Positions 10,801-21,000 of a DNA stretch of 64,000 bases are shown in pieces. Location of the stretch: the NCBI GenBank assembly GCA_022606425.2, contig JAHDVF020000050.1, positions 1 to 64,000 on the forward strand. Direction: 5' to 3'. Position numbers and translations under genes: made by a program. The stretch comes from Lepidostoma basale. Lineage: Eukaryota > Arthropoda > Insecta > Trichoptera > Lepidostomatidae. Every line of letters begins with the position of its first letter. Position 1 is the first letter of the stretch. A model generated the notes under the pieces. That model was given only the letters and a program-made list of their open reading frames with translations, had not been told where the DNA came from and did not search any database.

Positions 10801-12679
10801 TAGAATGCCAGAAAAAAGTGTCCACAGGCTCAAGTGTACACAGAGGTCCATGGAAAGACAGATACTTGGTGTGAGCTTGCGTGACCGCATAAGGAATAAA
10901 GAAATCAGACGCCGCACCAGGGTTGCTGACATCATGGACCGAGTGGCAAAATTGAAATGGCAATGGGCTGGACACTTGGCTAGACAGGGTGGCAGCAGAT
11001 GAGCACCCAAGATACTCAGTTGGAGACCATGGGAAAATAGGCGAAGTGTCGGAAGGCCACCGATGAGATGGACCGATGATATTGTCAAAAGGGTTGGAAA
11101 ATCTTGGATACAAAGGGGGCAGGATAGAGACGAGTGGAAGAAATTGGAAGAGGCTTATATCCAGCAGTGGAGGGAAGAAGGCTAACAATGAAGAAGAAGA
11201 AGAATTGCCACGTACTTAGTAGTGTGATACTTTTCAATGTATAGTGCAACAGTTTCCCATGCTTTTAGCACTTTTCTTATTGTGACGGAATATTATTTCT
11301 TATCTACTTCTTCCTCCTCCAATAACAAACTCTCCTCCATACCTTCTTGCTGTGAAACACAATGCAGCTCCACAAGCTCTTCAACAAGCTCATCATCCAT
11401 TGTATTGTTGCTATCCACCTCTAGTCCAATGGTATTGGCGAAAGACACAATCTCGTTGACTGTAGACTCCACAGGTACTGTTTCAAACCCCCTCAAAATC
11501 ACATTCGACAATGCTCTCTGGCCAAAGCTTCTTTCAAGCAGAAGTCCCGAATACTCGCTATGGGAAATGTCACTTATTAAGGGAACTTTTTTTTGTTCAC
11601 AATCTGTTTTTCTTGTTATGCAAATAATGCTGATATAAGAAAGCAATGTAGAACAGAAGAAGGTATTATGAACAAAATTATGAAAGGATCGCTGCGTTGG
11701 TTCTGACATATGGAACGCATGGATGGTGAAAGAATGGTTAAGAAAGCATACGTTAATGATGTAAATGGGGTACGGAGTCGAGGCAGACCAAGGAAAACAT
11801 GGCATGACCAAATTAATCAAATTTTAAAGATTGGTCATGTTAGAAGTCCGAGGAATCGACGTGCATGTATGACTCGTTGTATGAATGTGGAGGAATCTAG
11901 AGGTTTGCCAGGATAGAGTAGTGTAACAGGCCATTCTCTCTGCCTACCCCTGCGGTGAAACGGCATGATGGTTTGTATTGTATTGTATTGCAAATTATTC
12001 GTTATGAGAGGTTCCACGGTACTTCAAAAAATTTATGAGAACAATTAGCGAAAACGATTTATCAATCCATTACAAAATTACCATTCACTAAACATTTTAT
12101 AATAGACTTGCCATCCTTGATAAACATTCCAAGATAAATAAATACAGGAAATTAGATACATAGAATACATAAATTTAATTACTTACATGTATATACGTAT
12201 ATTTTATATTGCATGTGCGAAATAAAAACGTTATTTATAAATAATATGAAAACAGTAAAACATAAAACGTTTAAAAACACAAAGAAATAATAACTTAATT
12301 ACCATGTAATTCTCTACTTCGTGTACCTGATGCTGGCCTGTGCTTGGCGGACGATATTCTCAAATCGTTGGCTTGAACCATTCCCACATTTTGCCGTTTT
12401 TGTCTCATTTTTTGTTCCATTAGTTGTCTCTGAAAAATGTTTATTTTCAAAAAACACTCCCCTTCAAACCTGCATCGGAATATGAATAAAGAATCGTTTG
12501 CGTGGAGGAATTAGGGCAAACTGTGAATACAAAGCCAAAAATAGCTTTATATGACAGCTGTGAAATGTTATGGATGTCACTAAAATCGATTGGTATTGTA
12601 ATAATTTCTATGTTTGAATAATTGATTGCCTACTTACTTGCTGCTCCAGTTTCTGATCTCGCAAATTAAGGGATGTCAT
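1653..12679 (-). CDS. ktub: Tubby/TULP family protein, 5' half (partial at left edge)
   Basis: Five exons join in frame on the minus strand: 12679-12638 (start ATG, 14 codons), 12429-12303, 7037-6948, 2714-2485 and 1839-1653. Borders are GT-AG and the phases agree (0, 1, 1, 0, then 1 at the last donor), giving about 225 residues. The N-terminal part has the conserved [11 protein letters not shown] and [16 protein letters not shown] blocks of tubby/king-tubby proteins. Exon 4 is a low-complexity acidic and Gly-rich linker (EEEEEE, GGGGGG). Exon 5 opens the C-terminal Tubby domain ([35 protein letters not shown]). The rest of the domain, including the phosphoinositide-binding residues, must lie beyond position 1. 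Family knowledge: Tubby proteins bind PI(4,5)P2 and help deliver membrane receptors to cilia. The gene is divergent from RBM28. Introns of 4.2 and 5.3 kb are filled with transposons. Exons 4 and 5 are much richer in GC than their surroundings. The gene symbol is by family resemblance. Confidence 0.93.
2036..2450 (+). mobile_element. LINE A fragment
   Basis: Degraded RT C-terminus (CAGAATCAATGCGGTAGA to GAGAAATGGTGTGATGG). It ends 35 bp from Tubby exon 4. Confidence 0.7.
3008..3126. repeat. Long inverted repeat (hairpin)
   Basis: Arms of about 52 nt (ATATTGCTTGGAAAAACTG to GATTTTCGGTTTA) are nearly perfect complements with a short spacer at about 3062-3073. Probably a small fold-back MITE in a Tubby intron. 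Confidence 0.8.
3128..3360 (-). mobile_element. LINE C fragment
   Basis: The minus-strand frame reads [18 protein letters not shown] and [17 protein letters not shown], the LINE C C-terminus. Its AAGAAGAAGAAG tail abuts the hairpin at 3008-3126. Confidence 0.8.
3790..4152 (+). mobile_element. LINE A fragment with (GTTA)n-type tail
   Basis: Encodes [20 protein letters not shown] sequence with frameshifts, then the 3' end CGGCGTGATGG and a TTAGTTAGTT tail. Confidence 0.8.
4405..4462 (+). repeat. Single arm of a fold-back repeat with hammerhead-like core
   Basis: CCTGATGATGTCAACATAGG continues to GTTGATGAAACAGCTGTC. The hairpin TCAAC/GTTGA sits between CTGATGA and GAAAC, as in the palindrome at 56.8 kb. 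Confidence 0.55.
4508..5000 (-). mobile_element. Two reversed LINE A fragments in tandem
   Basis: A short degraded 3' end (4508-4675) is followed by a better copy (4673-5000), whose minus strand reads [18 protein letters not shown] and [15 protein letters not shown]. Both begin with the complement of the GTTA tail. Confidence 0.75.
5725..6385 (-). mobile_element. LINE A fragment, 660 bp
   Basis: The minus-strand frame runs from [16 protein letters not shown] through [17 protein letters not shown] to [17 protein letters not shown] and [12 protein letters not shown]. Broken by a shift and a small insertion near the 3' end. Confidence 0.85.
6521..6764 (+). mobile_element. SINE1 (tRNA-headed), well preserved
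   Basis: A-box-like TGGCAGAGTGG and perfect B box GGTTCGATTCC lie about 40 bp apart, followed by the shared body and an A-rich tail. About 245 bp. It sits in a Tubby intron. Confidence 0.85.
7795..8035. repeat. Fold-back element FB-1
   Basis: Two arms of about 90 nt fold on each other around 7915. The right arm carries TTTGATAATGCCTTAGACAG then GTGAAACATGTC. Related arms occur at about 2840-2930, 3380-3570, 29925-30020, 36001-36135 with 37918-38015, and 55065-55150. Confidence 0.7.
8311..8522. repeat. MITE with GGCTGGCTTTATTTGCAG-type ends
   Basis: The left part GATGCTGGCTTTATTTGCAG is roughly inverted at the right (GCAGCAAATGTAGTCTGCCA and CAGCCAGCC). Similar copies lie at 40440-40640 and 40677-40905. 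Confidence 0.55.
8528..8597 (+). mobile_element. LINE A 3' end
   Basis: GCGTGACGGTTCATCCTCTC to GGCATTATGGTTAGTTAG: only the last 70 bp and the GTTA tail. Confidence 0.6.
8599..9226. repeat. Fold-back element FB-4
   Basis: Arms of about 155 nt (8599-8755 and 9055-9226) are inverted copies with a 300-nt AT-rich spacer. The arms contain ACACCTGAAGATGAAGGTAT and CTCTGAAACATGTCATG. Confidence 0.75.
9620..9870 (+). mobile_element. LINE C fragment
   Basis: Encodes [20 protein letters not shown] and [14 protein letters not shown], the region just upstream of the LINE C C-terminus at 63.2 kb. Confidence 0.7.
9945..10195 (+). mobile_element. LINE I 3' end with TGATT tail
   Basis: Shares 240 bp with 44185-44450 (GGTCTCCTCGGAGA, GTGAAAGTACGTTCAGAAGG) and ends in a repeated TGATT tail (10171-10192). 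A bare tail of the same kind is at 57848-57870. The clade is not assigned. Confidence 0.65.
10196..10412 (+). mobile_element. LINE A fragment
   Basis: It starts in [15 protein letters not shown] and ends with the GTTAGTTAGT tail. Directly follows the LINE I tail. Confidence 0.8.
10811..11203 (+). mobile_element. LINE B fragment (3' end) inside pogo remnant
   Basis: Encodes [15 protein letters not shown], then [13 protein letters not shown] and a [14 protein letters not shown] region. This is the C-terminal part of an insect non-LTR reverse transcriptase. It ends in a GAAGAAGAAGAA tail. A near duplication (GAATGCCA/GAATTGCCA) flanks it. Confidence 0.75.
11632..11985 (+). mobile_element. LINE A fragment inside pogo remnant
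   Basis: Encodes [18 protein letters not shown] and [16 protein letters not shown], ending GGCATGATGG and a TTGTATTG repeat instead of GTTA. Confidence 0.8.
12303..12679 (-). CDS. ktub: Tubby gene, exons 1-2 (N-terminus)
   Basis: Exon 1 is 12679-12638, encoding [14 protein letters not shown] with donor GTAAGT. After a 208-bp intron, exon 2 (12429-12303) starts [19 protein letters not shown] and ends RSRELH plus one base of the next codon. The start is chosen because it is the first ATG and the frame continues into the conserved tubby N-terminal motif. Exon 1 is too short to show as a long open frame. Confidence 0.88.
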
Positions 12680-15078
12680 TATGAATAAAAAAGCTTGGAA
12701 ACGGCACAGTCTTCGCCACTAAAACGTTCTCAGATGTTATATCTCAACCACCAAAACCATTTTAACTTCGCTGGTTCGATCACGATTGTTTATTTTATGT
12801 TTTCCGTTGCTCCCAACGATTCACCCTCAAAAATGAAGCTGAATTATATTTTGAGCGCTACCGTTGCCAAGGTAGTCCACGAACGACTAGAATCAAAAAG
12901 GGTCTTGAATATTATCAACAATTTTAATAATAAGTATATGAAAATGGTCCCTAATCCATCTTATCAAAACAAATACATAAAGAAAACGTTATTTTTTCTT
13001 TGAGGATATGAAAATCAAAAAGATTTTTAACCTTCCTTTGTCGGTGATGTGTAACAAGTACACAAAGTTTCTAATAACTTTATAGTTACGCGTCCGTAAT
13101 TCTTTGCGCAGCAATTGTATTTAATTATAAGATAATACATATAATATATTGAACACAGAGTAAATATTTTATCTAAAATCAGAGATAAATGACTAATATT
13201 AATTCGTTAGAATATGTCACCTAGCTCACAGAATAGTTTTAAACACCAAGCAAGGATTATAATTGTTTGTCCGTAGCTTTAAAAATATTTAAGCGACTGT
13301 CTCTCACTCCAGTCACTCCCTATTTACGTCTCACTCTCGCTATTTTTATATTCTGGATAGCAAGAAAGACAAATAATTAACCGAGTTCAATCATTCTAGC
13401 AGAATTCAAATATGACGGCAGTAACTTCTCAAAAGCGGACCTTTCCAATTAGATTTAAGTGGGGTTTTTTTCACATTTTTTTTAACAATAATATTTAAAT
13501 AATTACCACTTCGACTTCAACTGTGATTAATTTAAGCAATTGCTTATTCGATTATATATATTTTTCCGACTATCAGTCTCACATTTTGAAACGTGTAGTG
13601 ATTACACTGGACCAAGTAACGTACATACTTTTTTCTAGGGCGTTCAGGGAAATATTTAACATGTATAAACAATCCTTTATCGTTAATTTTTTTATTTTAA
13701 ATTTCATGGTAGAAGTTCATTGTAAATAATGAAAAAAAAAATGTAAGCATTTTTAGAATATGTGTCTTCGACTGTTTTCGGCAGCTCGCTGCCATCTTCT
13801 GGTTTGACCAAAAACCGGTTGAAGACCTAAACATTGGTGGATTTGAACTAAGTCTAGATTTTTCTAAACATTTTATTATTATTTTTATTTTCGTTTTCAC
13901 TATTCTTTATCATGGTTATCTGCACCTTTGTGTATATAAAAACGTTGAGATTCTTTATTAATGTATTTATTTTTTATATATTTATTATCGTTTAGTTCCG
14001 ACGGGTTTTGGCTGCTCACTGCCATGGTCTAAGTCATCACCAAATAACGACAGTAAGCTGTCGATACCAATCGGAATAAAAAATAATTGTAATAACTCAA
14101 GACAGAGCAAAAAACGTATTATTTTCTTTACTTACAGTGAACTTCTGTAAATAACTTGAACTAATCAAAATTAACTTACATAATTGAAAATAAATATCCT
14201 AAATATAAATGTACTGCGGACTTCTAACATCGGTGGTAGAATAAAACTTTAAAAACTACAACATAAAAAAAATTCGGAAATACCGTTTTGAAAGATCAGC
14301 TTGATTTTTTAAAACAAAATATTATACAATCTGAAGATTTTTGCAACACATTTAACGATACCCCTTTTTGATTTCAGCAATAGATTTTTTTTTTTCAAAC
14401 AATATACCAACTTTAGATACGAGTACATTGAAAATAAAAAAAACTTATATTCATGTATTTATAAATTTAGTTTTATGTCCGATTCATTGAAGTTAATTTT
14501 TTATTTGTTATATATTTCAAACGAATTGGATTTCTCATTTAATTTATATGTTGCTTATAAAACGTACTTAAAATAAAAGTTGATTTATTTAAAAAGGAAA
14601 ATATTTCGCTTCAAACCGGCCATTCCAATATATTATATTATATAAAAAAAAAATGGTTATCAGTAAATACAGTAAAATTTAATAATTTTTTTTTTTCTCT
14701 TATCATCACTTATATATGTTTTAAAAAACTTTTGAGGGTGAAAGTTTTTAAATTTCGTACTATCATGTCTAAATAAATTTGACCTAATTATAAATGTTAA
14801 CATCAAATAACATTTCTCCTATTTTAGTTTTCCAAAAACTAATATATTATATTTTATTCGAATTGTGTAAATATAGCCCCGATTTATTATTTATATTGCG
14901 TTGGTACCGGATTATAAGATGTGTTGTCGAAACCATAGAAACTTTTCTTTAATGTCTGTGTCAAAAGTCAAAACTGTCTCATGTCTTTTTGGCATGTTTT
15001 GAAAGCGTGATCGGTTTATAGGTTATATATATATATCGTTGGGTGTTATTTTAAATAATAATATTGGATTAATTAAAT
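12680..15078. other. Divergent intergenic region between Tubby and RBM28
   Basis: About 2.4 kb of AT-rich DNA separates the two start codons, so both promoters should lie here. A TATATATATA run at about 15027-15036 precedes the RBM28 start by some 45 bp. I see no other clear core-promoter element. Two hairpin motifs with a GAAA/AAAA core lie at about 13770-13850 and 13995-14070. Open frames in this stretch look random. Confidence 0.5.
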
Positions 15079-18000
15079 ATGGGTAAAAGTGAGTACTTTT
15101 TTATCTGAGCTTTTATTTACGCATTCTCTGATTAGTTGTAAATAATTGTTAATTTATTTCAAATTCCAGAAGGTTTTGAAGGTAAAAGAAAAGGAGGAGA
15201 TAATAAAGGGAAACAATCTTTTAAATTCAAAGGCAAAAGGAATAAAAAAATCCCAAAGCGAAAACCAACATTCGATGTAAACGCGCGTTTGGTTGTAAGA
15301 AATTTATCATTCAAAACTACAGAGGAAAGTATAAAAAAACATTTTGAACCATTTGGTAAAATAGCCCAAATAACACTCTTGAAGAGGCCAAACGGCGATC
15401 TGGTTGGTTGTGGATTTGTTCAATTTGAGGATCTAAAGGATGCCAAGCAAGCTATCACTAGAACGAATTCTCAACCGTTTTTAGGTAATTTCGCTTTGAA
15501 ATTATTTTTAAAATATTAATGTTTGTGTTAATTTTATTTTACATATTTAACCTTTTCATTCAGGCCGATCAATAGAGGTAGACTGGGCTGTAGCCAGGAA
15601 ACTGTACGCCCCCCCAGGGAACGCCAAGATTGAAGTGCAAGAAGTCCAAGAAGACGAGATCAAATCAGAACCAGAATCTATCAATGATGAGTACATTGAA
15701 AACCCTGCTCCTTCCAAAGCTGTCAAAAAACAACAAAAATGTTTGTTTCTGTTTTTTTCAATCTATTTTTGCATGCCAAAATTGCTGAAGTCTTTTTGTA
15801 AAAATTGTCCTTTTTATTAGGTGTGTACAGAATATGAGCAGGGTTGTAAAAATCAGGTCAAAATATCCTGCAGGCTCTACAATATCAGGCGGCATATGCT
15901 TTTGTCCCAGTAAAAAGTCCTCAGTAGATTTGTCGGAGAAATATGTTTCCAGACGGTGTCAAGGTCATGTGAAATTGGCTCGTCCTCGAAGTTTTCTCTA
16001 AAGATGTGCATCTTCCGATTGATAAACATTATAATTTAATCATCACTTACTTTGAGTTCAACAAATATTGTGCGATGTTTGACAATCTCTTTCAACATCA
16101 CTATTGAACAAATCCGACATTGTAAGAGTGAAAACAATAGGTTTTTACTAAAAAAAAATTAAACAAACAACTAAACAAACCATCGTGCCGTTTTCTGCAG
16201 GGGTAGGCAGAGAAAATAGACCGCCACGCTACTCTATCCTGGCACACCTCTCTAGCTTCCTCCACATTCATACACGCATTCTCGCGACTTCTAACATGAC
16301 CAACCTTTAAAATTTGATTAATTTGGTCATACCATGTTTTCCTCAGTCTGCCTCGACTCCGTACTCCATTTACATCATTAACATATACTTTCTTAACCAT
16401 TCTTTCTCCATCTATGTGCTCCATATGTCCGAACCAACGCAGCGATCCTCTTATAATTTTGGTCATAATACCTTCTTCCGCCCTACATTCCTTTCTTATA
16501 TCAGCATTTGAGATTCTGTCGTATATCGTTCTACCACATACATCTTAGGGACCTCATCTCTACCGCATTTATTCTGCTCTCATCCTTCTTCTGCCAGTTC
16601 CATGCTTCGCTTCCATACATTAGGGTTGGGACCAGAACTCCATTGTGAATGGCCGTTTTCGCTTTCATTGATAAATTCTTGTTTCCAAAAACTATTTTTA
16701 AAGCTCCATTCACTTTGTTGCCTGCACCAACCCTTCTTTCGATGTCACTATCCGTTCGGCCATCCGCTGTGAACATGCTACCCAAATACACAAATTCGCT
16801 CACCTGCTCCAAGTTCTCTTCGTCACATTTATGTTACAAACTGTCATTTGCTCTTCCCTTATAAAAAAAATTAATTAGTTTATTTGTTAATATTTTATTG
16901 ACGAATCGGAATTTTAGAAACGTGCACGCTGTGACACAGCCACCCAGCTCGACCGCCAAAACACAGGTCCGCAATTTTAGCAAAGTATACCAGAGTCGAT
17001 ATATCGATTCTCAGCACTCGTAACGGTTAATTTTTAATAGTGTTGTATTACAAAATAAAAAAATAGAGTTCAATTTTAGATCATTGTTCAAGAAATAATA
17101 AAGATGTTTTAATGTTATTTAATTTATCCAAAATGTTTATTACAGATTCAAAGAGTCAAACTATTGAAGACCAAGTGGAAAAACAATCAACAGAAGATCC
17201 AAAATACGTGAGGAAAGCAAGATTGATTATAAGAAATATATCATTCAAGGCTACAGAAGAGAACTTGGCCAAGCATTTTGCACCCTATGGGGTTGTGCAG
17301 GAAGCCATTTTGTTGAAGAAGCCCAACGGAGATCTGGTGGGCTGTGGATTTGTACAATTCGACAATGTGAAATCTGCCGCCAAAGCTATACTGCACACAA
17401 ATGCCAAGCCTTACCTAAGTAAGATTTTATTAATTTTTTTATTCAAATTATATTGATGATAACACAGATGCTAGCTTTTGTTACTATTATTATTTTGTTG
17501 AATCGCTCTTTACATCATTACGTGAGTCAATATAATGTAAAGGGTATAGCTAATATATTGATTCTCATGACATGCGATAGGTATCTAATCTATCGCCATT
17601 TTATTGTCACACGAAGTCTATACCAGACCGAAGACAGTCTGAAAATCACACTGCTATCGCCCTAAATCGGACCCGGGACCTTCCGGGTGACAGTCAAAGG
17701 ACTTACCACAAAGGACATTGTATTTTGTTTATGTTATTCTATCAATTTTTAATTTTAAAAAGGCACTTTGTATGTTAATCGCTCCATTGGTAATATTCAA
17801 CTGACAAAGTAATTACATGCAGATTCCATAGATAACATGATTCATGTCACCTCACACGTGCTATACAACCGCAGTGACAAAGTTCTGTTTTTCACATCAG
17901 AGGTGACGTATGTCCGTTAAAGGTTAACATTATCAATGTTATGGTCTAGGGGACAGATCGCTTCGCACCTGATCCAGAGCACTTGGGTTCAAGCCTGGAC

Positions 18001-21000
18001 ATGACCCGATTATTTCTTTTTAGTAATGAGCTATTTTCTGCTCGTATTTAAGATTGTAAAATAAATTCTAATGCCAATGATTTAAATCCTTCCAAAAATA
18101 TGACACTTAATATTGTCTAAGTGGTGATATTAAACATAAAGGCCAATAACTTTGCAAAGGTACAAAGTGATTGAATAATATAGCATAGTTCAAACTTCAC
18201 CTCAAAGATGCCACCAGTACTACATAACATGTTAAAATAAACCGTTTTTTGTTTGTTTTTGTTTTGTTTAAACCACTTAGCACCTTTGTAATAACAAGCC
18301 TTCAATTAACTAACTAACCATCAAGCCGTCTCTCTGAAAAGGTAGGCAGAAATAATGGACTGCCACACTTTAACCGATGCGGCATTCCATCCTTCTCTTT
18401 TCGCCCCGCGAAAAATGCGGTGTGATGGGTTGCGAACCTCATCGCCACCAATAAGCATCTCCCGCGCACACTTCCTTAGTCCAACGTTCACAAAATAAAT
18501 CTAAAACAAAATATATAAAATAAAATAACAAAATAAAAATAATTTAACACATGATGTTCTTTTAGATGGTGCACTTGTCGTCAGCTGAACGATTCAGACA
18601 TTTGTGTTTATTTAATTTATAATCCACATATCCACTGTTTTTTTTTAATTAACTGTAATAAGGCACTTAAAACAATCCAACACCAGCAAAAACTTTAAAA
18701 TATTATTGAAGAATTGATTCAAATTGTCATTGGAACAAAAGAAAAATATATTTTTACACCTGTCAAAATTATTTTTATAATCGAAAAACTTATATAATTT
18801 TAACATCAAAACAGTACAAACGTATTTTGTGTCACAACTAACTATTATAAAGTGCGGCAACAATCAAATTGACCAAAAGAATTCACTTATACAAGAAATA
18901 TGTTCAAATTTTCGGGAGCACCACATGAACCAAACCAAATTTTCAAAATCAATTAACTAAATCTTTACAATTTTTTGGTTGCATATTTTTGTTCTGTGGA
19001 AAGTAAATTTATTTTTATTAATATGTTTAATTGCAGATCGACCGATTCATGTTGATTGGGCCATTGCGAAAAACAAGTACATGTCTTACATCACGCAGAA
19101 GAAAGACGAAGAGGAGTTATTAATGAATGATGTAAAATCAGAAATCGAGTCAGATGACGAAGCTGATAAGAATGATGTCAAAGTTGAGAGCGGTGATGAC
19201 ATATCCGTCAAAGAGGAATCCGATAATGGTAATTATTATAATATTCAAATTTTCTTCTTTTCTCCTAAGCCCTTTCCTATTTGTTCGGTAAAGGTTCTCC
19301 TAAAAGAACGGCACCAAGCTCGATCCTTCCCGTGTCTAGTTGTATGAGCTTCTGCACACATAAAATAACCATCGTAGATGACCCTCCTTTGCCTTTTCCA
19401 TCACACGAGTCATTCTGAAGCTTCTATATACTCGTTTCTTATTCTATTGAGCCTGGTTACTCCAGCAGCCCACCTCAACATCCTCACCTTTGGCACACAT
19501 GCAGCCTCTGTTCTTCCTCGTGTCTGTACCTAACATTCTGAACCACAGATTTTTATTTTGTTTGATATTATTTTAGGAATGAAAGAAACACAATGAAGAC
19601 GATTATTTTATACATAAATTAATAGCTAAAGAGTATTACTCTTAAAATTTATTAAACCGTTATAATATCACAATTTATTTTTATTCACTGAGAGTGTCGT
19701 GACAACTATTTTGCCAACCGATGTTGGCATCATCAGGTGTTACGATAAACAGTTTATTGTAACCCCTGATGATGCCAACAAACAGCTGTCGCGACACTCT
19801 CGGTGAATAAAAATAAATTGTGATATTATAAGTGTTATAAATTTTAACAGTAATAATGTTGAAGTATCATAGTGTTTCGGCCAAAACAATGGACTATTTA
19901 GTAGAGTAGTTACATAGTTCTTCTTGTTCAGCCTTCTTCCCTCCACTTCTGGATATAGGCCTCATTCATTTTCTTCCACTCATTCCTGTCCTCGCATCCA
20001 GGTTAATTTAAACATCACATTCAAAAATGTTGGGTACCGAATAAGTATTTTATTGAAAATTGGAATAAATTGCCAATACTCGCTATTTATATATTCGCGA
20101 GGGCGAGAGAGACAATATATGACAATAAGGAAAGGTTAACAGAGTTACCCCATACGAGTTAGACCCATGTTTAAGGGTTTTGTTTCTTCCGATAGCTACT
20201 TTTGTGTGCTACCGCTGTTAAAACATTCTTATCCATCAAATTTCTATTCAAAATGTAGTGTTTATCTTCTTAGTCTGGTTGCATCAACTTTGTTTGCCCA
20301 CAATATAACTATATTAAAAGAAATTTGTACTTTTTATTAATAAAACATTTTAGATGATACATCACAAAATGGGAGTGATGATGATGAATCAGCAAGCGAT
20401 GAAGATGATGAGGATGGTTCAGAAAAAGATGAAGATGAAGATGAGGATGATGAAGACGAGGGTGAAGATGATGACAATGTTTCACAGGCTGAAGAAACCG
20501 ATCCGAAAAATCTAAAGTAAGCATTATAATCTAATCTAATAATAATGATTTTAACCATGTTTGGATTCATCCAGACTCCCTCACATTGTACTTCAAGACC
20601 AATCCCAAGGTTGATGACCCTTGGGCAGATCACCAAAAGATGGATCAACAGTATTGTTCACAGCGGATGGCCGAACGGATAGCGATGTCGAAAGAAGGGT
20701 TTGTGCGAGTAACAAAGTGATTGAAGCTGTAAAAATGGTTATTGGAAACAAGAATTTATCAATGAAAGCGAAAACGGCCATTCACATTGGAGTTATGGTC
20801 CCAACTCTTATGTATGGAAGCGAAGCATGGATCTGACAGAAGAAGGATGAGAGCAGAAGACTTATGTGTGGTAGAACGATGTACGACAGAATCTCAAATG
20901 CTGATATAAGAAAGGAATGTAGAGCGGAAGAAGGTATTATGTAAGGATCGCTGCGTTGATTCGGACATGTGGAGCGCATGGATAGAGAAAGAATGATTAA

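Larger units (their letters stand above)
10580..12019 (-). mobile_element. pogo/Tigger-type DNA transposon remnant
   Basis: The ends CAGTGGAACCTCTCATAACG and the complement of CCGTGGAACCTCTCATAACG are flanked by TA (10578-10579 and 12020-12021). The minus strand encodes C-terminal Tigger-like transposase pieces: FANTIGLEV and [12 protein letters not shown] (11293-11640), [13 protein letters not shown] (about 11206-11290) and [11 protein letters not shown]...MSLDR (about 10700-10805). Two LINE insertions split it, LINE B at about 10811-11200 and LINE A at about 11632-11985. Only the 3' part of the gene remains. Confidence 0.75.

Noticed and set aside
10649..11188. 179-residue minus-strand protein
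   Set aside because: Mostly antisense of LINE B; only its C-terminal part ([16 protein letters not shown]) is real, as a Tigger transposase remnant.
20309..20648. Long His/Leu- and Ser-rich open frames on the minus strand
   Set aside because: They are antisense to the acidic exon 6 of RBM28; the splice sites and phases support the plus strand.
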